A stretch of 64,000 nucleotides of DNA from contig VXBA01001196.1 of the NCBI GenBank assembly GCA_013399895.1, positions 8,744 through 72,743 of the forward strand. The letters are read 5' to 3'. The notes under the pieces were generated by a model. It had not been told where the DNA came from and ran no database searches. It saw only the letters and a list, made by a program, of their open reading frames with translations. Origin of the DNA: Serilophus lunatus. Its lineage: Eukaryota > Chordata > Aves > Passeriformes > Eurylaimidae. This document shows positions 25,779 to 37,560 of the stretch, one piece after another; position 1 is the stretch's first letter; every line of letters begins with the position of its first letter. The translations under genes were made by a program, and so were the position numbers.

Positions 25779-26305
25779 GATTCAAAAAGCGGTTTGGGTT
25801 GGAAGGGGCCTTTAAAGATCATCTATAGTCAAACTCATCTGACATTAGCAGGGACATCTTTCACGAGGCCAGCCTACCCAAAACCCCATCCAATTAACCT
25901 TGAACATTCCCAATAGTCAGGCATCCACAAGATCTCTGGTCAACTGGTTCCAGTCTCTCACCACCCTCATTTTAAAGAAGTTCTTCCTTACGTCTGATCT
26001 AAATCTACCCTCTTGTAGTCAAAACTGTTACCCTTTATGTTATCACTACATGGCCCTGGTAAAAAGTCTGTCCCCATCTTTCTTGTAAGCCCTCTTTAAG
26101 TACTGAAAGTCTGTAATATGATCTTCTAGGAGCTTTCACTCCTCCAAACTAAACATCATAAATTCTCTCAGCCTTTCTTTATAAAGGAGGTGTTGCAGCC
26201 CTCACCATTTTTTGGCCTTCCTCTGGACCCAAATCAAAAGGTCCATGGCTGTTTGGTAAGGGCCCCAAAGTTGGATGTGGTTCTTCATGTGTGGTCTCAG
26301 GAGAA
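25779..26305 (-). mobile_element. CR1 LINE fragment (antisense)
   Basis: The plus strand shows the reverse complement of a CR1 3' module. It starts with 'ggtttgggttggaaggggcc', the complement of the CR1 tail, and continues through 'gttccagtctctcaccaccc' and 'ttcttccttacgtctgatct'. It proceeds into the ORF2 C-terminal region up to about 26305. It is 5'-truncated and interrupted by stops. A poly(A)/poly(G) run follows at about 26346-26367. Confidence 0.9.
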
Positions 26306-27104
26306 GACACAGGTATATGGAGCTTACCAGTAAGTCAGTATGCAAAAAAGAAAAAAAGGGGGGGGGAACCCACTCCAAAGAAAACAAAACTCTAGAATCA
26401 TAAAATTATATATGTATGAATAAATAAATGTATTTTACAGTCTATGTTACATCCATCTGAAAATTCCAGGTTTAGCCATGCTTACCATCCATTCATAAGG
26501 AAGGAATGAGGAACTCATAAAGCAGTATGGTAACATGTAATTTTCAAGGTCTGTATTAGACAACAATTTGGAAGCAAAATTGTAATGTATAAATGAACTG
26601 TATTTTATAATTTTATAGGGTAACACCTTAAAATTGAAAACTGTGGATTTTCAGTGTTGCTCTTGCACACATCATTCTTTTCTAAAGGTTTAAAAATGCT
26701 ATACCTCAAGTTGCACAAATATTTTCTTATGCTGTGGCATTAAAATTTCAGAAAAGGAGAAAGTTGTACTTGCACTGAGGTGACCATGCACTAGAGCCAT
26801 ATATGTTGTTTAAGGTATGCTGTGAGCTTCCCAAGAGTTCAGCTGGGATTGGGCAACTCAGCAGAGGTGATTTCAGTAGCCAGGAGCTGAGCCTGCTCAG
26901 GGAGAGAGAATGGAAACCTTCTGTCTATGGCATGCACAGATGTTTGCAGGTGAGACCCCACTATGTTCACACGTTGGGGCAGGACCTGAGGTTATCTTCT
27001 GCATGTGCAAGGACAAGAAGAAGGAGGGGCCTGCTCACACCAAGCATTCAGAGAAAACTTTGCATAATCAATGACTTAGGCTGCAGAGGTTGTTGGGTAC
27101 TCTT
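26306..27104. other. Non-coding stretch, no gene recognised
   Basis: This holds an A-run followed by a nine-base G-run near 26357, then AT-rich sequence. The open frame at 26803-27189 (128 codons, plus) extends into the CR1 fragment that begins near 27105 and has no recognised domain, so it is not called. Confidence 0.55.
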
Positions 27105-27285
27105 GTATGCACCTACAGGATCAGATTCGAGCAGACACTTCCTTCAAGTTCAAAAGTGTTTGGACAATGCTCTCAGACACATGATGTGATGCTTGGAGTT
27201 GTCCAGTGCAGAGCCAGAAGTTTGACTTGATGATTCTTGTGGGTCTCTTCCAATTCAGGATATCCTATAACTCTATGAACCACTG
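27105..27285 (+). mobile_element. CR1 LINE fragment, 3' end
   Basis: The CR1 tail module is recognisable: 'ttcaaaagtgtttggacaat', 'gctctcagacacatgatg', 'ttgacttgatgattcttgtg', 'ggtctcttccaattcagg' and a terminal 'ctataactctatg'. It is about 180 bp with no coding capacity. Confidence 0.88.
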
Positions 27286-29378
27286 GGCTGGTATGGAAAG
27301 TCAATTGCAAAATATATATGACTATTAAAAAGTCACTCTTTGACTTCTAATTTTCCCAAGTAAGCTAAGACAGGTTTCAAAAGACATTTTGAGTGAAAGT
27401 ATGTGTTTTGGTTCAGTACTGACCCCTAAAGTTAACATAGCTTTTGTGATAGACTTGAAACACAGGCCAATACTGTTAAAGCACCTCCAAAGCTATTGCA
27501 GGTGTTATTCCAATGAATTTTAGGAGGATTTACGCATTCATTTTGTCATCTTCTAGTAAAAGAAAAAATACATGCAAATCTCTGTGTTCCTTCAATATTG
27601 CATCAGATTATGAATAAGTATAAAACCAATGTATTCCTTTAAACCTCTGTGGACACATGCCTATTTACTGAATAGTTTGTGGTCTTTATCCTAGGCCACT
27701 GAGGCCTTTCTGTGATAGATACTTGCATGGTGAGAAAAGATGGGTCTCTGTGGGATTATTGTTTTCCTCCCTTATCATCCATCTCTGTTGAGAGAGAAAG
27801 AAGGTGGAGCAAAGGTGTGGCTCTGGCTCACCGCCTGTTCTGCTGGAAAGGTAAACTATGCAAACAAGCTAGACAGCAAGTGCTGAGCCAGACACCTGCT
27901 GCCATCAGGAGAGCTCTTGCCGTGCGGGCAGAAGAAGAACCAAGCATAGCCCTTTGCATCACAGTTTGTTTTCTGGGTTATCCCTGAAGCAACACAGAAC
28001 TCATAGGAAGCTTTGTAATCTGGTTATCCTAGTCTGCAGCTATGAAGAGGAGGAAAGTACTTCTCTTCATTTGTAATTTAGAGGTGCTTCATATTTATTT
28101 TTCCAAAGGACCTCTAAAGAGCTATTTTTATTTTCTAAATACCCCGAACTGGAGGCAATTTTCATGCCGTACATTTTCTGAATACCTGCAGATGACTCAT
28201 CTGAAGGATGGGAGTGTTGATTTATTTTAGTTATGTAATAATATATACTCCTCCCCTTGATTGAGATTGAAGGGTGAGGAGAGCTGGCAAGCCAGGAGAA
28301 GACAGAGAGATAAAAAAGTTCCAAAAGTTCATCAACAACACCATGTCAGGTTCAAGGTGTTTAAAACACGTTAAATACTTTTTACCTTCACATTTTCTTT
28401 TAGGGGCCAGTAAACAGCAGCTTCCTGTCAAGATTCACACAGCATCAGTACAACTGGCTAGAGGCAGGATTAAGATGTGATTAACTTCACATTCAAAAGA
28501 AAGAGGGGAGCAAATAAAAGGAGAAAGCTTGTGTAAAACAGCCTGTCATTACCGGCCAAGTTTGCAAGTGATATGAAAGATTTGGAAAAGACAGTTGAAA
28601 TCAATAGAAAACCTCTCAATAACAGTCAGCTTTGGATAAATACAGTAGTGTTGCCAGATAATCCATATTTTCTCCAGCCCTCTTTGCTGGACAGTCGATA
28701 ATTCAAGGAGTTTTTCTGGTTTCTAATTATGTGTTGCTTACAGGAGCAGGGTGAGGAAGGTGACCGCAATCCTTTCTAAAAAGAGAAGCACTACCTTGAC
28801 TTGTCCCTGCATGACCATATCTGCCCAATGACATTGCGGTGAAACTGTGTACCTGTGTACTTCATCTCAGACCAAGACCTCCTGGATTTGTACCACGAGA
28901 CATCTTTGGAATACCTCCTTCCTCTTCCTTTGCCATACCTAGCTAACACCTATCTTCTGGAAAAAGAAATAAGCAGAAGGATTGGTCTCAAGGTATGTTA
29001 GAAAAAAGACAAGTATTACTGTAACTTATTGATATCAAAGTATAAAGCTTATGAAATGTACAAAGGGAGAGTTAAGAAGTCTTTGCTGGCCTCAGAGGGT
29101 CAGGTGATGGAAAAGCCACCCTTCAAACCACTGATCATACCATGACATGATGGTGGCTAGAAAAAACTTACTGTACATGTTGTCAATCCAAATATACTCA
29201 GAGAAAATTCCTCAAGATAAGGAGATAAGTTATTTTCTTATTTATCTCCTTGTACTTGTGACCTAGGTCTGAATTATACACAAAGCCTTATGTACGTCAG
29301 ATTTCATATACGTTCTTGAGATACTTTCCTGACAATAGCATCCATTAAAGTTCTGTCCTTCAGTGCTATGAGTCTCAC
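27286..29378. other. Non-coding stretch, no gene recognised
   Basis: No exon or repeat family is recognised in about 2.1 kb. Open frames are under 95 codons and unrecognised. Confidence 0.55.
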
Positions 29379-29396
29379 ATATATATATATATATAT
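29379..29396. repeat. (AT)n dinucleotide tract
   Basis: A perfect alternating AT tract of about 18 bp, too short to matter beyond length polymorphism. Confidence 0.9.
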
Positions 29397-32300
29397 AAAA
29401 TTTAGTGATTTCAACAAGTTCATGAGGTCTGCATTTGGGGTGGAAATGAGTAAAAGGTAGGCCTCGCATGCAGTAAATTCACAGCACTCAGCTATTCAAG
29501 TCTCTGTTCAGTTTATTAAGCACTCTAGAGACGATACCATATGTGAAGGTTGGGGGTTTTTTTCCTAAAGAATTAAGGCATATAAATTAAACAATATTGG
29601 TGAGCTTTCGCATGCATGTAAATCTTTGTCTGCTTTGAATTTTTGTTGAACCAAAGCAATGAGAAATTAGATAACTCAATAGAAATTGTACAGCACCAAG
29701 CCTCTGACTTTTCTATTTTTGCATAAGTACATATGTATTTATCTTTAGTGTGTTAGTCTTGATTCAAACATAGAACCAAACCTTGTTTTCATTTATGTTG
29801 CCATCAATCAGGATTAAGGGAGAGGTGCATCAGATGATGTAAATCTGAAACAAGAATGATGTAAATAACTGTGAAATTCTACAAAATACATGTTATAAGT
29901 TATCCATCCTGAAACTTGAAAATGAATCCCAGAGATACCACTACCTCCTAGCCATGGAGACTTTCTAAATTTCTGTGAAATCCTGTACTGAAAGAAACCA
30001 AAACTATTTAAAAGTGGTAGAAGTTTAACCCGGCCTGTGAGCCAAAAGATAGTTGTGGACAATGTTAACAAAGCTTATCTCATACAGTGTTAAATATTTA
30101 CAGAGAGGACTGTGAGTTGATATAATTCTTCTGATTATAGCATGACTATATTATATATATCAAAATAGAAACAACCTCCTTGAAATAGAAACCCTTATAC
30201 TGAGTATTCAGTTCAGTCATAGCTCACTTAAGAACTGTTCTCTATGGGCATTTGGGACTCACTTCAAGCACAACTCCAAGGGTTAGTAGCTGACGCCCCA
30301 CAGGACAGCCAGTGTTTCAAAGGCAGCAGGTGCTTCTAACTGCCATCACTTTCAGCTCCAACCATGCATACTAGTTGGAAAGCTGGTACAATGTATGGGA
30401 GAGGTGCAGTCTGGTTGCACTGGTGGAGACATGTGATGTTGTGTATGCAGTGTGCTGCACAAGGAACACTGGATTGTGCCACATCTATAGCTTACAGAGA
30501 GAAGATTTCTGCTTTATTGTGATACTAGATCATGCATGAGGCATCCCTTCCGTTGTCTTCTTGTCAGTCCTGCCCAATTTTATAAAAGCCTGTCCAGTCT
30601 GTACCCCATTAACTGGAAAAATATCGTGCCAAAGTCAAGTGCTATCTTAAGACTTCATGCCTCTTTTAAATTAACTATTTTCAGATCTGTGGAAAGCTAG
30701 TTACACAGGAGTCTCATTAAGTTTCCCATTCTGATAGTTCTGCTGGGATGAGTGGCACAAGATCTCTACTTTCTTTTCTGAAAGAGAGTAATCCTAAGAA
30801 TCATACAACTTATCTTCATATCAGAAAGAGATAAGGATTAAGGGAATTTTAGTGGCACCAGCTTTTGTGACACAGTAAGTTGCATCTCCAAAATACTGCT
30901 TTCGTGATCTCAGACTAGCCTTGACATGTCAAACAAAGAGAAAAAACCTCACAGAGAGGAATGGGTGTAGCTAGGTCACCTTGACCAGCACACCAAGTAA
31001 GATTACCCAGCTCAGTACAATGAGGATAAATTTACATAAATTAGCTAGTGTTTTAATTCGAATTTGTTTTGTAAGATAGTCAAGACTTCCTAAAGCCTTT
31101 TTTCAGACATATGACATGATTTATATATTTCCTGATTTTATATATTCCCTGGGTAGTACTACTGCCGTCTCTGACATTGTTCAGAGAAATATGTTCTCAC
31201 TGGTTAGACAAGTTTGAATCATGAAACTCTTAATTTTGGGAAACATCTTACATTAGCACCTTGCCTAGGAAGGTTCTCACCACAGCTGAGCTCAAGAACA
31301 TGAGCTTTGGCCCATTGGGTCCACCCAGATAGCCTTTCATTAATGTCAGTTCAATTGCAGACTAGGCCTCAGGTTTCAAATTCCAAAAAAAGTTCACATA
31401 GGAGGAATAGTACAAAAGAGAGGAAATTGCAGGCTATGTGTCTAAAATATATAGAACAAAATGTTAGAGAGAAACAACTGTTGAGGAAAAAAAAAAAGAG
31501 GAAGAATAAGTATGTAATTAATGCTCAACCTTTAAAACAAAATCCTCAAAGTTCTATGGTTCTTACATTCAAGACTGTGTGACTATATTTTAGAGATGTA
31601 TCAGCTTCAGTCTGGTTATGCAGTTGTCTGCGGTGTCCACTTTTAGCAACATTTAAAATAACCTGGGTTTAATTTCCTGATGGCTGTGTTGTTCACAGAA
31701 ATTCCTCTTGCTCTATTCACATCATAGGTTTAAAGGATTTCCCCATCTCTTTTAATGTACGTCACATTTCCCTCCCTGCACACACGCTCTGAAATGCTCT
31801 CTAAGCCAAAAGGACCCTCCCTTACCAGAGTATTTTTACATGGCATGACAGTGCTCGACCTGCCCTGTGGCTCCTGAGTGTCGGCATTGGGCCAGTGATG
31901 CATCACACGCCCATCCATCTGCAGTGCTGCTCTGTCCCTCTCTCCACATCACCACTTTCCAGAGCACACCACAATTTGAAGGCAGGAGTGAACGGCCAAG
32001 TAGAGGTTTCCTCAACAGGCTTTTTCATGCAGAACATGGGAAAGAGTCTCTAGCTTTCTTCACCACACTCACAATTCTTTTTTCTAGGTGTCCTAAGGCC
32101 AAATACTCACTAGACTTTTCAGTAAGTCTTGGGAGATAAAAGAAAAAAATTTCAGAAGGGATGCAACTTCTAAAACAGAACAGGTTGAGAGATAACAAGA
32201 CAAAGGACAAGCTTCAGTATTTCTACATACACAGGAGACAATTAACTGATAATTCAGAAATAGTATGAACTATCTCAGCAAAAGCTACGTAAACCTGTGT

Positions 32301-35300
32301 CTGCATCCATATCCATGTGCTCTTTCAGATGGCTTGTCACATTCTCATACGATTGCTATCTTTTTTGTCCTTTCTTTGTGATCCTCAGTTGACTGACTTT
32401 ATATATAGGTCTCTAAAACTGTGAAGAAAACAAAAATTGCTGGTCCAAAACTTTCAGGTTATTCAGGGCAGGAACTGTCCTTGCTGTCTTGTAGATGTTG
32501 TATGAGTGCAGTTCGGCACTGAATCACAAAGTAGGCTTCTGGGCACCACAAAAGGCAAGAAAAACAAAAGATGAAGCAGGAACTTTTCGGTGATTTGCTA
32601 TGTAACGATGGGCACGTGCAAGCACGATAACTTCAATCCCTCTTGAGTGCCCCAATCATCGAGTTGCAGTGCCTTTCTGAAGCCAATTCAGCTCTTCGGT
32701 GGTATTTGATAGTGTTGCATGAGTCTGATGTGGACTGGTAATGACACGATATTTGTACAAAACTACTAATAATTTCTATTCATTATTTTGATGTACTCCT
32801 CTAAAATTTGTTTAATTTGCTCACAATTATTTCAGGTTTCTAACAAAAACAATAGGGCCTGTAGGGCCAAATCCCAAAACAAATTGCTGAAGAAAGGGTG
32901 CTCTAGGTTCAAACGGTCTAGGAAGCCCTGAAAAACTCATTTCCCTTCTCTTTTTTTTTTTTTTTTCTGCTGTGGATAGCAAAGTAAAAGAATTTTGTGA
33001 GCTTGAGGCTACATAGCTTCAATTGCTATAATTACACGGAGGAGAATTTTACAATTGTAAAGTAAGTTAACTCTCTCACAGGGACTAATGCTTAAATTGC
33101 AACTTCTAGATTGTTTAGAATAGGGAAAGGATTTATGTGGTTAAAAATGTGTTTGCTATTAACTAGGGCTAACCTCATTAACTAACTGCTATACACAATT
33201 TTTTCTTGCTCTAAATTAGAGTTTGTTACTTTTGCTTTTGTTTTAAAGCTCAAATCTTGTCTCTGCTTTTAAGATGGTCCTCAAACAGCTAAATTATAGG
33301 AAGGCATTATGTGCTATACTAGAGAAAAAGCTTGGTTAATTGATGCATGTTAGCTAATGCTGAGCTAATTTGAACCTCTTTTTGCTACCTTATAAACAAA
33401 TACTTTGGTATTAGACTCGTCTTACTAGATTCCTTACGTGTTCAGTAACGTTTATACTATAAACTCAAATTCCTGAAATATTGCAGGGCAGTTTTAGAGG
33501 AAGAAGAATGTGGCCTTAAAAGTTTGATTCAGTAATACTATGAGCAGTGAAAATGATGAAAAATAGGAATACTATTTTAAAGACTGTACAAAACCATAAA
33601 TATTAAATTGCCCTGGTGAATAATTTATTTTTAAAGGCTTAAACTATTTTTCATCAAGGATTTTGTCATCTAAAGGCCCACATTTTCTTAGCAAATATAT
33701 TGAGGAGGCCAATCTAAACAGAGATGAAGCTATACAGACATGAAAATGTTAAAAGCAGTCAGGGGGTGGGGTGGAACATGCCAGTCTCAGAGACATTTTG
33801 TGAAATTGGCAAATACTCATGCAGCCCCTCTCCAAACTAATGCCCTTTGACTAAAAAAAGAGAATAGCACTGTGATTGTGGGGATTACAATGCACACTAG
33901 AAATATCCCCCTTGCCCTTCTTTTAAGAGCCAGGCCCAGTGCCAAAGAGCCTGGAGATTGGCAGATTCCCATGTTATATCACAGAGTGTACTCCCCACAT
34001 TTCACACAGATTTTTCATCAGTTAAATGGGACTGAAAAACAGCAGACATGGGCAGTTACTCCTGCTGGCACTCCGGAGATACAAGATCGTGAGTTCAGTA
34101 ATTAATAAGCTTTCACTCTTTTGCTGTGCTATATAAAAAGAAGTGAGCATAATAAGCAAACACTATTTTGTTATTTTGTGCTTTACACCTCTGCTCAGGC
34201 AGAGCATGAGCATCATGGTAGAGTAGATGTTACAGCTGAGGCAAGATAAATTCTTTCAGATTCTTGAAATAACTGGCACTGTGTAGTTTGCTAATGATGC
34301 AGACAGGGGAAGGTTTGAGGGATTCTGCAGAAGTTTTGTGCCTGCACAACTTCATCCTCTATTCTAGGACAGGGAAGAGTTCACTAAGATTGTAGAGTAA
34401 AAAGGGGAGATGAAAAATATCTGAATAGATGATGCACAGAGCTATAAAATCAAGTTCCCACAATTTAATAGACCACTATTCATTCCTGGAGCTATGGTAA
34501 CTGATAAGAGTGCAGTTGGTGAATCAATCCAGTTGCAAAATAAAGTATGCGACATAGCCTTTTATTTTCATAAGAGCACAAATTATGATCATGCATATGG
34601 CTCATTACCATGGCATGTGGTTCAGATGACCGGGGTAATTACTGAACTGTGGTGGCTCAGTCAACTTTTACCCATGGTAACAGGGAAATTAGAGATTAAT
34701 GTTTTGCTTCTGCAAATTCTTATTTTGGTTTCTCTCCCTACAGCTAGCACAGCTAGCTGCCTCCCTTGCCCTTAGGCCATCTGTACATGCAAGGATGGAC
34801 TGGAGGGAAAGGAAGTCAGCATTCTTAACTCTCTGCTATAGAGATGGGAATTAAGGGGGGACCTCAGGTTGACAAAGTGAGAGAAGACAAAGTTAAGGAT
34901 GACTATACTAAAATACAGTATTTCCCTGTCCGTTATGCACAGAGGTAAATACATAGCAACAGGCACCTTGATCATAATGCAAAACCCTTGGTAGACAAAT
35001 GTGGGCATTTACAGTAATCTTCCGCTCATGTAGTACAGTAAAGGTGAACATATCCTTTTCCTTTCTGTTACTGGCAAATTAACCCGATGTCTGAATGTTT
35101 CAAAGCATTTACAATCTGTCTGGGATGGGAGTTTCTTGCGGAGAGTAGTGCCCTCACCACATGCAACTTCTGACCCAGATCTGCCAAGTCTTGCTTAGAG
35201 AGGAAGAAACTCTCAATTTTAAAGAATGTCCATAAGAGAGCTAAAGAAGCTGCTTGCATTTATTCTGTCTGGTTACTGAGCTGGGCAAGGCACTTCCCAG

Positions 35301-35769
35301 TGGACAGAATATGCACAGATTCAAGCTCAAGCCTGAAGGGATGGAAGTGTTTGGGGGAAGGGGTGACCACTAAGTGGAACCTCGGGGATCATCACCAAGG
35401 CAAGCCAGGTGAAAAGGAAAGTCACGCAGAATCTCCTGTTCCTCACCCAAGCTTCTCACAGTCACTTCACTCAGCCTTTCTCCCGTCTCCTGGCCCGTGT
35501 TGGGTGGTGGCCTGATCTCTCTGCCATTTCTGCCATCCTCCCTCCATGGCCAGGAAAGCAATGTGACGCAAATGGAAATGGCTGGAGAGGAGGAAAAAAA
35601 CTTCTGAAAAGCCCGAGAGAGGCCAGGCTGCCCAACGCCAGGCATGCACCGCAGTAATAACAGCCAGGCTCTCCCGCCTCCAGCCTGGTTCTCCTTTCAC
35701 ACAGAAGCGTAACAGTTGCCATTCTGGGTGTGAGGGGGATATTCCTCAAACAGCACCCACAGATTTTAA
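29397..35769. other. AT-rich non-coding stretch upstream of the CpG island
   Basis: No exon, RNA gene or repeat family is recognised in 6.4 kb. Poly(T) of 16 lies at 32951-32966. A small patch at about 32590-32760 holds several CpGs in otherwise CpG-poor sequence. From about 35300 the GC content rises towards the island. All open frames are under 95 codons and show no family resemblance. Confidence 0.55.
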
Positions 35770-36194
35770 CGCGATGTCTACGTTGCCTCGAAGGCTGTGC
35801 CAGCAGAGGCCCCGCACCGCCCCGGGTGTAGAGCTGCCTTCTCCATGCTAGGCTCGCACTGCTGGAGGGAAACCTCGGGAGAAGCCTGCCCTGTCACGGC
35901 CCCTCAGACCGTCTCCTTGACCAAAGCCGCAGGTAGTTTTAGAATGGTTGTTTATGCCGCCTCCGAGAGAAAAAAAAAAAACAACACCCTATTGTAAAAA
36001 CATAGGTTGCGAGAAATATGCCAAAGGTGGCAGCGCCAAAGGTTGGGCAGGGCGTGAGGCTAAGGAAAAGCCTCCCCTCCCCAAGGGGCACGGCCTCGGG
36101 CACAGCCCCCTTGGCAAGCGCCGGTTTTTCCAAGTTCGTGGCAAAGAAGGCAGAGGAGTCATCTCGGAACCGACGCGGGCGGGGGCGTTTGTCG

Positions 36195-36268
36195 CTCCTC
36201 TCCCCCGCGGGTCACCTTATCCCCTCCTCTCCCCTGCGGGTCACCTTATCCCCTCCTCTCCCACGCGG
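36195..36268. repeat. 29-bp GC-rich tandem repeat in the CpG island (2.5 units)
   Basis: Two 29-bp units (36195-36223 and 36224-36252) differ at one base and are followed by a partial third unit to 36268. Each unit carries a CCTCTCCC block and a CGGGTCACCTTA block. They lie about 520 bp upstream of the proposed start codon, so they may sit in the promoter or 5' UTR. Confidence 0.93.
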
Positions 36269-36784
36269 CGGGGGCGGCGTGGGTGGCCGCCCCGGCAATG
36301 CCCGCGGCGGCAGCTGCCGTGTTAGCGTTTGTCCTGGCCAGTCACATAGAAACCGGCTTGCAGTATCTCCGCCTTCCCGGGCTGCTCGGGCGGCGGCCAG
36401 CTGAGCCCCGCCGCCCCGGGAGCTCCGCCACCTGACCCTCGCCCCGCCGTGCCCGCCCGCGGTCTGGGCGGGCAGCCGAGCTGTCAGCGCCGGCAGAACG
36501 GCGTGACTTCCCTGCGGGCCCGGTAAGGCGGGCGGGGGCCGCCTGGGCAGGGCATCCCCGCCCGCGCCTGGGCTGGGTAGCCGTGGGCGGCGGCAGCCCG
36601 GTCAGTGCTGCCCGGCGGCGGGGCGGGGAGCGAGAGAGGTGGGGGCGAGGGCGGCTCTTACTCCTCTGCTCTCCTCTCTTCCCTCCCTCTCGGTACCCCC
36701 GCCTCCGACCTTCGCCGCTGCCCCGCTGGGGAGTCGCGTCGTGGACCGGCCCGTCCCTTCGGAAGTGGCGAGGGGGGCCCGGAC

Positions 36785-36828
36785 ATGGAGACCCTCGTGC
36801 GTCCTGGGGCCAGCAAGCCTCCCACCGG
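36785..36828 (+). CDS. Putative first coding exon of an unidentified gene
   Basis: An ATG at 36785 opens 14 codons (METLVRPGASKPPT) plus two bases (GG), followed directly by a consensus donor, GTAAGC, at 36829. The splice phase is therefore 2 and the split codon encodes Gly. The start has G at -3 and G at +4, a good Kozak context, and is the first ATG after 36299 in the island. The upstream sequence stays open in this frame but offers no ATG. I do not recognise the gene; the peptide is too short for domain assignment and lacks a signal-peptide hydrophobic core. No matching downstream exon is evident up to 64000, implying an intron of at least 27 kb. Alternatively the transcript uses another donor (36523 or 37061) and this ATG is not translated. 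Confidence 0.5.
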
Positions 36829-37560
36829 GTAAGCTTCCCTGGACCCGGCCCGGCCCGGCCGCCGCTCGCCTCCACGGGCGAGAGCGGCTCAGGACAGCGA
36901 CAGCGGCCGTGCTGGCCGGCGGGCCGCGGTGCCTTCCCTTCCCTCTCGGGGCAGCGGAGCCGCCGAGCTCAGAGCCGGCGCGCAGGTGTCGGCGCCCGGC
37001 CCGCTCTGAGCACAGCGCGGGGGAAGAGGGAGCGCGGCGAGGAGCAGGGGGCAGCAGCCGGTGAGCTGAGGTGCAGAAGGTCAAGTGCTCGCTTCGTCTT
37101 TGCCCGGCTGCCGGCGCTGCCCCTCCGGCTGCGAGACCGGAGAAGGGGCTCGGTTCGGGGATTATTCCTGTAGAGGGCTGTTCTGGACGGCGGGCAGCCG
37201 CCGCTTGCAGCTCCCGACCCGGGCCCCGGGGCTGGAAGCCGGGACACTGGCGGGGGTCGGGACCGACCGGTCCGGAGAAGGGGTCCGGGGGAGCCCCCAC
37301 GGCCGCAGACTTTCCCGGCCGCCTGCCTGAGCGCCAGAACACAGCTGCCAAAAGCCTTTGAAAGGTTTATTCAGCTGTCCCAGCTGAGGATCCATCAGCC
37401 TTACCGCACGGCCGCGGCAGAGGAAGGGAAAGCGCTGCCAACCGCGAATTAGAAACGCCGAAATTTGTCCGAGGTTGGTGGATGACCGCAGTGCCGCCCG
37501 AGCACAGGGCACCTGCGGACACTGCTCCAAGTTCCTTCTGCCTCTGGTGACAGGCACCGC

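Larger units (their letters stand above)
35770..37560 (+). promoter_or_regulatory. CpG island, probable gene promoter
   Basis: GC content and CpG density rise abruptly here and fall after about 37560; the core (36150-37330) is dense in CpG. Several GC boxes (Sp/KLF-type) are visible, for example GGGCGGG near 36467, a GGCGGGCGGGGG run near 36526 and GGGGCGGGG at 36620-36628. No TATA box is seen, as is usual for a broad CpG-island promoter. An ATG followed by a splice donor lies inside at 36785. Plus-strand transcription is inferred from that exon; bidirectional output cannot be excluded. Large open frames on both strands (up to 249 codons, minus, 36602-37351) are expected in stop-poor GC-rich DNA and are not called. 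Confidence 0.88.

Noticed and set aside
36342..37351. Open frames of 177 to 249 codons in the CpG island
   Set aside because: Frames are open on both strands simultaneously, have low-complexity Arg/Pro/Gly/Ala composition and no domain. Only the ATG-plus-donor exon at 36785-36828 has independent support.
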